Positions 1 through 9,016 are shown, numbered from the stretch's first letter. The stretch: DNA of 64,000 nucleotides from Prauserella_A oleivorans (GCF_042685745.1 NZ_JBHUNT010000001.1:3348001-3412000), one strand, 5' to 3'. The notes: generated by a model not told the origin, from the sequence alone. A program made the numbers and translations.

Positions 1-35
1 TGCTGGACCCGTCAGCGCACCGAGAGGGGATGGGA

Positions 36-668
36 ATGGACACGACGGTTCCGCGCGAGACCTTCGACGCCGCCTACGAGGACGCGACCGCGGGGTGGGT
101 CGTCGGGGAACCGCAGCCGGCGATCGTCGCCCTGGAACGCGAGGGGTACGTCCACGGGAGCGTGCTCGACGCCGGCTGCGGCACGGGCGAGCACACGATC
201 CACCTCGCCCGGCTCGGGTACGACGTGCTCGGCATCGACTTCTCCGAGCGTGCGGTGAACCTGGCGCGGCGCAACGCCGAGCAGCGTGGGGTGCGTGCTC
301 GGTTCGAGGTTGCCGACGCCCTCGTGCTCGCGGGCGAGCCGCGGTACGACACCGTCGTCGACAGCGCGCTGTTCCACGTCTTCGGACCCGAGGACGGCCG
401 GCGCTACGCCGCCGCGTTGCACCGGGTGTGCCGGCCGGGCGCGCTGGTCCACGTGCTGGCCCTTGCCCGCACCGGCGAACCCGGATTCGGCCCGCGCATC
501 AGCTCCGGTGCGATCCGGGAGGCGTTCACCGACGGGTGGGTCGTCGAGGACCTGGGCACCAGCGTCTACCGCGCCGTCGCGCACGGCGACCATGCGACGG
601 AGCTGGGGGTCGCTCCGGGCGCGGCGGTGGACCTGCCGGCGTGGCTGGCCCGCGTGCGGCGGGTGTGA
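36..668 (+). CDS. class I SAM-dependent methyltransferase
   Basis: Small cytosolic protein of 210 residues with a single Rossmann methyltransferase domain. The SAM-binding motif I is visible as VLDAGCGTGEHT near residue 45, followed by the acidic end of strand 2 (GIDFS) and a conserved motif around residue 110 (VVDSALFHVF). This matches the methyltransferase-25/11 families; the substrate cannot be read from sequence. A purine-rich ribosome site (GAGAGGGG, 22-29) lies six bases before the ATG at 36, which I prefer to the in-frame ATG at 30 that almost touches it. No partner gene is visible on the left because the window begins here. Family is clear, function is not. Confidence 0.85.
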   Translation: MDTTVPRETFDAAYEDATAGWVVGEPQPAIVALEREGYVHGSVLDAGCGTGEHTIHLARLGYDVLGIDFSERAVNLARRNAEQRGVRARFEVADALVLAGEPRYDTVVDSALFHVFGPEDGRRYAAALHRVCRPGALVHVLALARTGEPGFGPRISSGAIREAFTDGWVVEDLGTSVYRAVAHGDHATELGVAPGAAVDLPAWLARVRRV

Positions 669-944
669 CGACAGGGGTTCCGCGGACGCGGGTGGCGTCC
701 TGATCTCCCGGCAGCACGGCGCACAAGCGCGGGTCACCGAGTCCTCGGTTGCCAGCGGTTTGGCCCAGCTCGAGCGTGCGCCGCCGGTGGAGCGGAGGCC
801 GTGCCATGCCGACGGATCACAGATTGCTCACGAGGGGTAACCGGGCCCGGTCGATCACCGATGGTTTCCGTATCCGCACATCGGCACGGCCGCGCCACGT
901 AGCCGCTCGTAGCTCCCCGGCCCTAGCTTCCCGAGAGGAACACA

Positions 945-1349
945 ATGCGCAAGTCCCTGGCTGCCCTTGTCCTGTCCGCAGCCATCATCGGGGCCGCCAC
1001 GGCATGCGCCATGCCGGACACCCAGCAGACACGTGTCCCCGAATCGCCCACTCTGTCGGTCCAGCCGGCCGCACCTGTGGAACCGCCGACGCCGACGACC
1101 GTCGAGATGCCTTCCGTGGAGGGCCTGAATCTCATGGCGGCGATGGACACGCTGGAGAACCTCGGCATGACGAACATCCAGCCGTTGCCCGTCGACGGGC
1201 ACGCGTTCGTGGCCAACCCGGCCAACTGGGTGGTCGTGGCGCAGGAGCCCGCCGCTGACACGCAGGCGAACACCGCCGGCGAGGTCACGTTGCAGGTCTC
1301 CAAGACAGACGAGGCCGAGTCGAGCTGGTGCGGCGACCGGGACTGTTGA
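945..1349 (+). CDS. PASTA-domain lipoprotein
   Basis: A 134-residue secreted protein. The N-terminus is a lipoprotein signal peptide (MRKS, hydrophobic core, then ATA-C with the lipidated Cys at about residue 21). A Pro/Thr-rich linker (residues 25-52) leads to one PASTA-like domain (about 53-120) with the usual pattern of helix (LNLMAAMDTLENLG) and strands ending WVVVAQEPAADT. PASTA domains bind peptidoglycan or muropeptides in Ser/Thr kinases and PBPs; here the domain is free of a kinase, so it is probably a cell-wall-facing lipoprotein. The site GAGAGGAA lies 5 bases before ATG. The tail carries two more Cys (SSWCGDRDC), possibly a disulfide. Confidence 0.8.
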   Translation: MRKSLAALVLSAAIIGAATACAMPDTQQTRVPESPTLSVQPAAPVEPPTPTTVEMPSVEGLNLMAAMDTLENLGMTNIQPLPVDGHAFVANPANWVVVAQEPAADTQANTAGEVTLQVSKTDEAESSWCGDRDC

Positions 1350-1510
1350 CACCGACGCGGTCCCGAGACCGACGGTTGTGGCTGCCCTCGCCTGCGCCCG
1401 GCCGGTACCGCTGTTGCGAGCGGATCGGGGTCGCTGTCCGGGATGGCTCCGGCTGTAGTCGCAGCTATCCCGTTGTCGTGCCGCTCATCGCGCAGGCACC
1501 AGCTGCACGG

Positions 1511-2188
1511 CTACCAGCCGCGCTCGCGCCACTCCGGCAGCTTCGGGCGCTCCGCGCCGAGGGTCGAGTCGTCGCCGTGGCCCGGGTAGAACCACGTCTC
1601 GTCCGGCAGCCGGTCGAAGATGCGCTCCTCGACGTCGTTGATCAGCGAGGTGAAGTCCTCGGGCGAGTTGGTCTTGCCGACCCCGCCCGGGAACAGCGAG
1701 TCGCCGGTGAACAGGTGCGGGTGCCCGTTCGGGTCGCGGTACAGCAGCGCGATCGACCCGGGCGTGTGGCCGCGCAGGTGGATGACCTCGAGGGTGCACT
1801 CGCCGACCGTGATGGTGTCGCCGTGCTCGAGGAGGTAGTCCGGCGGCACGGGCAGCGGGTCGGCGTCCGCCGGGTGCGCCGCGGTGTACGACCCGTTCGC
1901 GCCGGCGACCGCGCCCAGGGCCTGCCAGTGGTCCGGGTGCTGGTGCGTCGTGACGATCTTGCGCAGCGCGGGCCGGTCGGGGCCGTGGCCGATGAGGTCC
2001 GAGATCCGCTCCGAGTCGTTGGCCGCGTCGATGAGCAGGGCCTCGTTGGACTCCCGGCACACCAGCAGGTACGCGTTGTTGTCCATGGGGCCGACCGACA
2101 GTTTCGTGATGGTCAGCGCGTCGAGCGTGCGCCGTGCGGCGTCGCCTCCGGGCTCGACGTGACCGGTGTACTCCTCAACGACGTTCAC
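1511..2188 (-). CDS. MBL-fold metallo-hydrolase (glyoxalase II-like, Rv1637c-type)
   Basis: A 225-residue metallo-beta-lactamase-fold hydrolase. The metal-binding signature THQHPDH (HxHxDH) is present near residue 84, a second His near residue 140 (HLRGHTPGS), the bridging Asp in FTGDSLF, and a final His in YPGHGDD. This is the glyoxalase II / persulfide dioxygenase group; substrate unknown. Its position beside uvrA on the opposite strand matches Rv1637c-uvrA in mycobacteria. I chose the GTG at 2188 (NVVEEYTGHVEP) because upstream sequence in frame looks non-coding and a -10-like TACCGT ends seven bases before it, suggesting a leaderless mRNA. The gene converges on the PASTA lipoprotein. Confidence 0.85.
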   Translation of the reverse strand: MNVVEEYTGHVEPGGDAARRTLDALTITKLSVGPMDNNAYLLVCRESNEALLIDAANDSERISDLIGHGPDRPALRKIVTTHQHPDHWQALGAVAGANGSYTAAHPADADPLPVPPDYLLEHGDTITVGECTLEVIHLRGHTPGSIALLYRDPNGHPHLFTGDSLFPGGVGKTNSPEDFTSLINDVEERIFDRLPDETWFYPGHGDDSTLGAERPKLPEWRERGW

Positions 2189-2336
2189 CCGGGACACGGT
2201 AGTCGGTGCGGTGCGTGTCCTCGACCGGTGGCCGGATTCACACCAGGTGGGGGAGGTCCCGCTCGGGGAACGCACCGGGCGGTGGTGGTTACGCTGGACG
2301 GGTGCCGGTGCGGCCGGGGGCCGCACCGTCGGTTTC

Positions 2337-2358
2337 TGTCGGTGGCGCGACCTAGCAT
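2337..2358 (+). promoter_or_regulatory. PafBC-type DNA-damage promoter of uvrA
   Basis: TGTCGGTG (2337-2344), eight bases, then TAGCAT (2353-2358). This fits the mycobacterial RecA-independent damage promoter consensus tTGTCRgtg-N8-TAnnnT in all but the optional first T. Transcription would begin near 2365, giving a leader of about 55 nt before the GTG of uvrA. No LexA-type box (GAAC-N4-GTTC) was seen here. Confidence 0.65.
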
Positions 2359-2371
2359 GGCGGCGGCCGTC

Positions 2372-2383
2372 GTCAGATCTGAC
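2372..2383. repeat. 12-bp perfect palindrome in uvrA leader
   Basis: GTCAGATCTGAC reads the same on both strands and lies between the predicted transcription start and the uvrA ribosome site. It could be an operator or chance; no known regulator is assigned. Confidence 0.4.
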
Positions 2384-2418
2384 ACCGGCACTCCACAGAC
2401 CAGGGAAGGGACCTTCGG

Positions 2419-5277
2419 GTGGCTGATCGCCTTGTAGTCCGTGGCGCCCGCGAACACAACCTGCGCGGCGTCGACATCGATCTGCCGCGGGACAGCATGA
2501 TCGTGTTCACCGGGCTGTCCGGATCGGGCAAGTCGAGCCTGGCGTTCGACACGATCTTCGCCGAAGGCCAGCGGCGGTACGTCGAGTCGCTGTCGGCCTA
2601 CGCCCGCCAGTTCCTCGGTCAGATGGACAAGCCGGACGTGGACTTCATCGAGGGCCTCTCGCCCGCGGTGTCGATCGACCAGAAGTCCACCTCCCGCAAC
2701 CCGCGATCCACCGTCGGCACGATCACCGAGGTCTACGACTACCTGCGGCTCCTCTACGCCCGCGCGGGCAAGCCGCACTGCCCGCAGTGTGGCGAGCCGA
2801 TCAGCAAGCAGACGCCCCAGCAGATCGTCGACCAGGTCCTCGACATGGAACCCGACATCCGGTTCCAGGTCCTGGCACCGGTGGTCCGCGGCCGCAAGGG
2901 CGAGTACGTCGACCTGTTCGCCAACCTGCAGCAGCAGGGGTACGCCCGCGCTCGCGTCGACGGCACCGTGTATTCGCTGACCGAGCCGCCGAAGCTGAAG
3001 AAGCAGGAGAAGCACGACATCGCGGTCGTCATCGACCGGCTGAAGGTCAAGCCGACCGCCAAGCAGCGGCTCACCGACTCGGTCGAGACGGCCCTGCGCT
3101 TGGCCGACGGGCTGGTCGAGCTGGAGTTCGTCGACCTGCCCGAGGACGACCCGCACCGCGTGCGCGGCTTCTCCGAGAACCTCGCCTGCCCCAACGGCCA
3201 TCCCCTCGCCCTCGAGGACCTCGAGCCGCGGTCGTTCTCGTTCAACTCGCCCTACGGTGCCTGCCCCGAGTGCACCGGCATCGGCGTGCGCAAGGAGGTC
3301 GACCCGGAGCTCGTCGTGCCCGACGACGAGCTGTCGCTGGCCGAGGGCGCCATCGCGCCGTGGTCGGGCGGGCAGAGCGCCGACTACTTCCAGCGGCTGC
3401 TCGCCTCGCTCGCCGAGACGATCGGCTTCCGGATGGACGTGCCGTGGCGCAAGCTGCCCGCCAAGGTCCAGAAGGCGGTCCTCCACGGTGTCGACGAGCA
3501 GGTCCACGTGCGCTACCGCAACCGCTACGGCAGGCAGCGGTCGTACTACGCGAACTTCGAGGGCGTCATCCCGTTCCTCGAGCGGCGGCACGAGCAGACC
3601 GAGTCCGAGTACTCGCGGGAACGCTACGAGGGCTACATGCGGGAGGTGCCGTGCCCCGCCTGCCAGGGGACGCGGCTCAAGCCGGAGATCCTCGCCGTCA
3701 CCCTGGAGCACGGCGAGCTGGGGGAGCGCTCGATCGCCGAGGTTTGCGCGCTGTCGGTGGCGGAGGCCTCGGAGTTCCTCGACGGGCTCGTGCTCGGCCC
3801 GCGCGAGGCCATGATCGCGGGCGCCGTGCTCAAGGAGATCCAGGCCCGCCTGCACTTCCTGCTCGACGTCGGACTCGACTACCTCTCGCTCGACCGCGCC
3901 GCGGGCACGCTCTCCGGGGGTGAGGCGCAGCGGATCCGGCTCGCCACACAGATCGGCTCCGGGCTGGTCGGCGTGCTCTACGTGCTCGATGAACCGTCGA
4001 TCGGTCTGCACCAGCGGGACAACCACCGGCTCATCGAGACGCTGACCCGGCTGCGCGACCTCGGCAACACGCTCATCGTCGTCGAGCACGACGAGGACAC
4101 CATCCGGTCGAGCGACTGGGTGGTCGACATCGGCCCCGGCGCGGGCGAGCACGGCGGCAACATCGTCCACAGCGGACCGTACTCGAAGCTCCTGCGCAAC
4201 AAGAAGTCGCTCACCGGCGACTACCTCTCCGGCAGGCGCACCATCGAGGTCCCGCAGATCCGCCGTCCCGTGGACAAGAAGCGGCAGGTCACCGTCGTGG
4301 GCGCGCGTGAGCACAACCTGCGCGGCATCGACGTGTCGTTCCCGCTCGGCTGCCTGGTGTCGGTCACCGGGGTGTCCGGGTCGGGCAAGTCGACGCTCGT
4401 GAACGACATCCTCGCCACCGTGCTGGCCAACAAGCTCAACAACGCCCGGCAGGTGCCGGGCCGGCACACCCGCGTGCGTGGCCTGGACAACGTGGACAAG
4501 CTGGTCCGGGTCGACCAGTCGCCGATCGGCCGGACCCCACGGTCCAACCCGGCCACCTACACCGGCGTGTGGGACCACATCCGCAAGCTGTTCGCGGCCA
4601 CCACAGAGGCGAAGGTCCGCGGCTACCAGCCGGGGCGATTCTCCTTCAACGTCAAGGGCGGCCGGTGCGAGGCGTGTGCGGGCGACGGCACCATCAAGAT
4701 CGAGATGAATTTCCTGCCGGACGTCTACGTGCCGTGCGAGGTCTGCAAGGGCGCCCGGTACAACCGCGAGACGCTCGAGGTGCACTACAAGGGCAAGACC
4801 GTCGCCGAGGTCCTCGACATGCCGATCGAGGAGGCCGCCGAGTTCTTCGAGCCGATCAAGGCGATCCACCGGCACCTGCAGACGCTCGTGGACGTCGGAC
4901 TCGGCTACGTGCGGCTCGGCCAGCCCGCGCCGACGCTGTCGGGTGGCGAGGCACAGCGCGTCAAGCTGGCGAGCGAGCTGCAGAAGCGCTCGACCGGCCG
5001 GACCGTGTACATCCTCGACGAGCCCACCACCGGGCTGCACTTCGAGGACATCCGCAAGCTGCTTGGCGTCATCAACGGGCTGGTCGACAAGGGCAACACC
5101 GTCATCGTGATCGAGCACAACCTCGACGTCATCAAGACGTCGGACTGGATCATCGACATGGGCCCCGAGGGCGGCTCGGGCGGCGGCATGGTCGTCGCCG
5201 AGGGCACCCCGGAACAGATCGCGGAGAACGAGGACAGCTACACGGGCCGGTTCCTCCGGCCGATCCTCGCCCCGTGA
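2419..5277 (+). CDS. uvrA: excinuclease ABC subunit A
   Basis: Damage-recognition ATPase of nucleotide excision repair, loading UvrB on lesions. Full length, 952 residues. First Walker A at residues 32-40 (GLSGSGKSS), second near 652-660 (GVSGSGKST). ABC signatures LSGGEAQRI and LSGGEAQRV are both present. The zinc module near 254-282 is Cys-His-Cys-Cys (CPNGH ... CPEC) instead of four Cys, and a normal four-Cys finger sits near 750-780 (CEAC ... CEVC). GTG start with GGGAAGGGA 8 bases upstream. It stands alone, transcribed away from the metallo-hydrolase, and has a PafBC-type promoter. Confidence 0.98.
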   Translation: MADRLVVRGAREHNLRGVDIDLPRDSMIVFTGLSGSGKSSLAFDTIFAEGQRRYVESLSAYARQFLGQMDKPDVDFIEGLSPAVSIDQKSTSRNPRSTVGTITEVYDYLRLLYARAGKPHCPQCGEPISKQTPQQIVDQVLDMEPDIRFQVLAPVVRGRKGEYVDLFANLQQQGYARARVDGTVYSLTEPPKLKKQEKHDIAVVIDRLKVKPTAKQRLTDSVETALRLADGLVELEFVDLPEDDPHRVRGFSENLACPNGHPLALEDLEPRSFSFNSPYGACPECTGIGVRKEVDPELVVPDDELSLAEGAIAPWSGGQSADYFQRLLASLAETIGFRMDVPWRKLPAKVQKAVLHGVDEQVHVRYRNRYGRQRSYYANFEGVIPFLERRHEQTESEYSRERYEGYMREVPCPACQGTRLKPEILAVTLEHGELGERSIAEVCALSVAEASEFLDGLVLGPREAMIAGAVLKEIQARLHFLLDVGLDYLSLDRAAGTLSGGEAQRIRLATQIGSGLVGVLYVLDEPSIGLHQRDNHRLIETLTRLRDLGNTLIVVEHDEDTIRSSDWVVDIGPGAGEHGGNIVHSGPYSKLLRNKKSLTGDYLSGRRTIEVPQIRRPVDKKRQVTVVGAREHNLRGIDVSFPLGCLVSVTGVSGSGKSTLVNDILATVLANKLNNARQVPGRHTRVRGLDNVDKLVRVDQSPIGRTPRSNPATYTGVWDHIRKLFAATTEAKVRGYQPGRFSFNVKGGRCEACAGDGTIKIEMNFLPDVYVPCEVCKGARYNRETLEVHYKGKTVAEVLDMPIEEAAEFFEPIKAIHRHLQTLVDVGLGYVRLGQPAPTLSGGEAQRVKLASELQKRSTGRTVYILDEPTTGLHFEDIRKLLGVINGLVDKGNTVIVIEHNLDVIKTSDWIIDMGPEGGSGGGMVVAEGTPEQIAENEDSYTGRFLRPILAP

Positions 5278-5301
5278 CCGTTCCGGCGGGATACTGACCG
5301 G

Positions 5302-5742
5302 GTGCCGCTGACCCGCTATCGCTTCCGCACCGAGTGGACCCTGCCGGCGCCGGCGCCCCGGGTGTTCGCCACGGTCGTCGACCTGGCGACGTACCCGAAA
5401 TGGTGGCCTGATGTGCGGTCGGTGCGGCAGGTCGACGACGACACCGCCGAGCTCGTGTGCCGCGCGACGCTACCGTTCGCGCTGCGGCTGCGGATGACGC
5501 GCATCGAGGAGGACGAGCACGGCGGACGGCTCGGCGTGCGGCTCTCCGGTGACCTCGAGGGCTCGCTCACCGGACTTCTCCGCCCGGCCGGATCGGGCAC
5601 CCGGTTGCGGATCAGCCAGCACGTGGAGGTGCGCAGGCCGCTGCTGCGGTCACTGTCCCCACTGGCGCACCCGGTCTTCCGGATCAACCACGCCGTGATG
5701 ATGCGGCGTGGGCTCCACGGCTTGCGCGCCTGGCTCGCCTGA
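5302..5742 (+). CDS. SRPBCC / polyketide cyclase-like protein
   Basis: A 146-residue START-like (SRPBCC, Bet v1 fold) protein. The N-terminal signature fits the family (TEWTLPAPAPRVFATVVDLATYP with WWP), followed by alternating strands and a long C-terminal helix (RINHAVMMRRGLHGLRAWL). Such proteins bind hydrophobic ligands; substrate unknown. GTG start 24 bases after uvrA. A -10-like GATACT (5290-5295) ends six bases before GTG, so it may be transcribed separately as a leaderless mRNA rather than by readthrough. Confidence 0.8.
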   Translation: MPLTRYRFRTEWTLPAPAPRVFATVVDLATYPKWWPDVRSVRQVDDDTAELVCRATLPFALRLRMTRIEEDEHGGRLGVRLSGDLEGSLTGLLRPAGSGTRLRISQHVEVRRPLLRSLSPLAHPVFRINHAVMMRRGLHGLRAWLA

Positions 5743-5782
5743 CGGGCCTGCCGGCGCGCGACGATGCCGGGCATGTACGACG

Positions 5783-5821
5783 ATGCCGGCCCGGTCCGCG
5801 ATCCGCGAACCGGGCCGGCAT
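5783..5821. terminator. bidirectional terminator hairpin
   Basis: Perfect 13-bp inverted repeat: ATGCCGGCCCGGT (5783-5795), 13-nt loop, ACCGGGCCGGCAT (5809-5821). It lies between two convergent genes (SRPBCC protein and dctA), so it probably terminates both. There is no U-tract on either side, as is common in actinobacteria. Confidence 0.7.
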
Positions 5822-5887
5822 GTCCTCGAACCCCAGTGTGCCGGGATTCCTCCGCGCGCCGCCGGGTCACGCCGGCGCGCATCGGGC

Positions 5888-7255
5888 TCAGGCGTGCACG
5901 GGCTGCCGCTCGGTCTCCTGCTCGGCAGGTTTCGGGGCGTGGTCGTCGACAAGCGTCGACTCGTTGAACGGGTCCTGCCCGCTCAGCACCCGGTGCACCT
6001 GCGAGCGGTCGAGCTCCTTGGTCCACGATCCGATGAGGACGGTGGCCACAGCGTTGCCCGCGAAGTTGGTCAGCGCGCGGGCCTCCGACATGAACCGGTC
6101 GATGCCGAGGATGAAGCCCACGCCGTCGACGAGCTCCGGCCGGTGCGACTGCAGACCGCCCGCCAGCGTCGCGATCCCCGCGCCGCTGACGCCCGCCGCG
6201 CCCTTGGACGCGATGATCATGAACACCAGCAGCGAGATCTGCTCGCCGATCGAGAGCGGGCTGCCCTGCGCCGTGGCGATGAACAGCGTCGCCATCGTCA
6301 GATAGATCGCCGTGCCGTCCAGATTGAACGAGTAGCCGGTGGGCACGGTGATGCCGACGACCGGCTTGCTGACACCCAGGTGCTCCATCTTCGCGATGAG
6401 CCGAGGCAGCGCCGACTCCGACGACGACGTCGACACGATGAGCAGGAACTCGCGGCCGAGGTAGCCGAGCAGCTTGAACACGTTCACGCGGGCGCCGAAC
6501 CACAGCACGGCGCCGAGCACGATGAACACGAACAGCAGGCACGTCACGTAGAAGCCGATCATGATGACGGCCAGGCTCCGCAGGGCCTCCCAGCCGGTCT
6601 CGCCGACCACCGCGGCGATCGCGCCGAACGCGCCCACCGGCGCCGCCCACATGATCATGGCGAGGATCCGGAACACGAGCCGCTGGATGTGCTCGATGCC
6701 CCGCAGCACCGGCTCGCCCGCCCGGCCCAGCTTCTGCAGCGCGAATCCGGCGAGCAGCGCCACGAGCAGGGTCTGGAGTACCGAGCCTTCGGTGAAGGCC
6801 GACACCATCGTCTCGGGGATGATGCCGAGCAGGAAGTCGACCGTGCTCTCGCTGCCCTCGGCGGCCTGCTCCTGGACCTTCGCCGCGTCCTCCGGATCGA
6901 GGTGCATGCCCTCGCCCGGGTGCAGGAGGTTGCCGACCACCAGACCGATGCCGAGAGCGAACGTCGACATCACGAGGAAGTAGCCGACGGCCAGCAGGCC
7001 TACCTTGCCGACCTTCGCGGCCTTCGCGACCGACCCGATGCCCAGCACGATCGTGCAGAAGATGATCGGACTGATCATCATCTTGATGAGGTCCACGAAG
7101 CCGCTGCCCAGCGGCTTGAGCTCCTTCGCGACGTCCGGAACCGCGAACCCGACGATCACACCGAGCACCACCGCGGCGATCACCGCGAGGTACAGGTAAT
7201 GCATGCGGTCGCGGCGTTTCGGAGCAGGTCCGGTCGTCGCCGACGGTTCAGGCAA
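5888..7255 (-). CDS. dctA: C4-dicarboxylate:cation symporter
   Basis: A 455-residue membrane carrier of the DAACS (SdcS/GltP/DctA) family that imports succinate, fumarate, malate or glutamate-type acids with protons or sodium. Visible family features: the serine-rich re-entrant loop STSSSESALPRLIAKM, the GYSFNLDGTAIY motif, and the loop KGAAGVSGAGIATLAG. About eight hydrophobic segments are evident, starting at LYLAVIAAVVLGVIVGFAV. TTG start preceded by GAGGAGG at 5-nt spacing. It is divergent from a DcuS/DcuR-type two-component system, which is the usual regulator of such carriers, so induction by external C4-dicarboxylates is likely. Confidence 0.93.
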   Translation of the reverse strand: MPEPSATTGPAPKRRDRMHYLYLAVIAAVVLGVIVGFAVPDVAKELKPLGSGFVDLIKMMISPIIFCTIVLGIGSVAKAAKVGKVGLLAVGYFLVMSTFALGIGLVVGNLLHPGEGMHLDPEDAAKVQEQAAEGSESTVDFLLGIIPETMVSAFTEGSVLQTLLVALLAGFALQKLGRAGEPVLRGIEHIQRLVFRILAMIMWAAPVGAFGAIAAVVGETGWEALRSLAVIMIGFYVTCLLFVFIVLGAVLWFGARVNVFKLLGYLGREFLLIVSTSSSESALPRLIAKMEHLGVSKPVVGITVPTGYSFNLDGTAIYLTMATLFIATAQGSPLSIGEQISLLVFMIIASKGAAGVSGAGIATLAGGLQSHRPELVDGVGFILGIDRFMSEARALTNFAGNAVATVLIGSWTKELDRSQVHRVLSGQDPFNESTLVDDHAPKPAEQETERQPVHA

Positions 7256-7327
7256 CGTTGCCTCCTCGAGAGATCAGAAAAGGGCCAGGACGACTATCGG
7301 CAGGTGTCCGCGTGAGGTCACGGTTGT

Positions 7328-7346
7328 GTTCATTTCGGTCGTGAAC
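7328..7346. promoter_or_regulatory. possible operator in dctA-dcuS divergent region
   Basis: Inverted repeat GTTCA-N9-TGAAC in the 111-bp intergenic region shared by dctA and the sensor kinase. Position and symmetry suit a response-regulator site; no consensus for this regulator is known to me. Confidence 0.3.
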
Positions 7347-7366
7347 GCCTGTGATGTCATGGGGCG

Positions 7367-9004
7367 GTGCGAGTCGTGTCTCCCAGGGCGCCAGGCCGGG
7401 GCTGGAGCCTGGCCCAGCAGCTGCTGGTGCTGCAACTCGTGCTGGTGAGCGTGCTGGTCGGCGGAGGCACGGCGCTGGCCTACGCGGACGCGGCGGAGGC
7501 GGTCGAGGACAAGGCCGCCGAGGAGGTGACCGCGGTGGCGGCGACCATTGCCGACTCGCCCGAGGTGGTCGACGCGGTGGGGTCGCCGGAGCCGAGCCGG
7601 ATGCTGCAGCCGTTCGCCGAGCGCGTACGCGCCGACACCGGGGTCGACTTCATCACGATCATGGACCGTGACCGGACCCGCTTCACGCACCCGAACCCGG
7701 ACCGCATCGGCGAGCCGTTCATCGGCACCATCGCGCCGGCACTGTCCGGGCGGCTGTTCACCGAGACCTACACGGGCACCCTCGGCCCCTCGGTGCGCGC
7801 GGTGGCGCCCGTGTTCGACGACACGCCGGGCCGCCGGGTGGTCGCGCTGGTGGCGGTGGGCATCACGGTGGAGGCCATCGCGGCGGAGCTGGAGGAACGC
7901 CTCGTGCCGGTGTTCGCGGTGGCCGCGGGTGTGCTGCTGGTCGGCGGCGTGGGCAGCTACCTGGTGAGCCGGCGCCTGCGCCGGCAGACCCGGGGAGTGG
8001 CGCCGGCCGAGCTGTCCGGCATGTTCGAGTACTACCAGGCGATCCTGCACTCGGTGCGCGAAGGGCTCGTGCTCGTCAGCCGGGACGGGCGTGTGGTGCT
8101 CTGCAACGATGCGGCGCGCGAGCTGCTCGGCCTGCCCGAGGATGTGCGCGGCACGCCGGTGGAGGACCTCGGGCTGGCCGCCGATCTCGCCCGGACGTTC
8201 ACCGCGAACGAACCGGCCGCCGACGAACTGCACGTCACCGACACGCGCGTGCTGCTGGTGAACACGGTGCCGGTGCGGTCGCGGGACCGGGCGATGGGCA
8301 ACGTCGTGACCCTGCGCGATCACACCGAGCTGCAGTCGCTCACCGGCGAGCTGGACACCGTGCGCGGCTTCGCCGAGTCGCTGCGCTCGCAGGCACACGA
8401 GTCGGCGAACCGGCTGCATGCCGTCGTGTCGCTGGTCGAGCTGGGCAAGGCGGAGCAGGCCGTGGAGCTCGCGACCGCGGAGCTGGAGACCGCCCAGCAG
8501 CTCACCGACCGCGTTGTGGGCGCGGTCGCCGAGCCCGTGCTCGCGGCGCTGCTGCTCGGCAAGTCGAGCGAGGCCAGCGAACGCGGGGTCGAGCTGGTGC
8601 TCACCGAGGACACCGCACTGCAGGACACCGGCGCCCAGTTCGACTCCCGCGACCTCATCACCATCCTCGGCAACCTCGTCGACAACGCCGTGGACGCGGC
8701 CGTCGACCGGGCGGCCGAGCGGGCGCCGCGGGTCACCGTCACCGTCCGGTCCGACCCGCACGAGTTGTTCCTCCGCGTCGCCGACACCGGCCCCGGCATC
8801 GCCCCCGAGGCGGCCCCGGACATCTTCCGGCGCGGCTGGTCCACCAAACCCGGCGGTGGTGCCGCGGGCCGTGGTCTCGGGCTCGCCCTGGTGGGGCAGG
8901 CCGTGCGGCGGCACGGCGGCACGGTCGAGGTCGGCAACGACGTCGGCGCGGTGTTCACGGTCCGTATCCCGCTCCCGGACCGGTCCGCGCCGGCGCCCGG
9001 CTAG
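7367..9004 (+). CDS. DcuS/CitA-family sensor histidine kinase
   Basis: A 545-residue membrane sensor. Membrane segment 1 spans about 15-37, then an extracytoplasmic PASp domain with the hallmark ligand-binding stretch HPNPDRIGEP near residue 108, membrane segment 2 at about 181-201, a cytosolic PAS domain (220-320), the SPOB-like phospho-acceptor helix with His344 in SQAHESANRLH, and a HATPase domain (N box near 430, DTGPGI, GRGLGLAL). This architecture is that of DcuS/CitA/DctS kinases sensing C4-dicarboxylates or citrate. It sits 12 nt before its response regulator and is divergent from dctA. GTG start chosen; no strong ribosome site is visible. Confidence 0.9.
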   Translation: MRVVSPRAPGRGWSLAQQLLVLQLVLVSVLVGGGTALAYADAAEAVEDKAAEEVTAVAATIADSPEVVDAVGSPEPSRMLQPFAERVRADTGVDFITIMDRDRTRFTHPNPDRIGEPFIGTIAPALSGRLFTETYTGTLGPSVRAVAPVFDDTPGRRVVALVAVGITVEAIAAELEERLVPVFAVAAGVLLVGGVGSYLVSRRLRRQTRGVAPAELSGMFEYYQAILHSVREGLVLVSRDGRVVLCNDAARELLGLPEDVRGTPVEDLGLAADLARTFTANEPAADELHVTDTRVLLVNTVPVRSRDRAMGNVVTLRDHTELQSLTGELDTVRGFAESLRSQAHESANRLHAVVSLVELGKAEQAVELATAELETAQQLTDRVVGAVAEPVLAALLLGKSSEASERGVELVLTEDTALQDTGAQFDSRDLITILGNLVDNAVDAAVDRAAERAPRVTVTVRSDPHELFLRVADTGPGIAPEAAPDIFRRGWSTKPGGGAAGRGLGLALVGQAVRRHGGTVEVGNDVGAVFTVRIPLPDRSAPAPG

Positions 9005-9016
9005 GGTGCAGGCAGG

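Noticed and set aside
669..944. The 276-bp gap between the methyltransferase and the PASTA gene, and the frame running 749-1258
   Set aside because: The frame is out of phase with the clear lipoprotein gene and has no family match; apart from a possible TAGCTT -10 near 922 I see nothing here.
2185..5118. A 977-codon minus-strand frame opposite uvrA
   Set aside because: Shadow frame; no start signal or domain, and uvrA is unambiguous.
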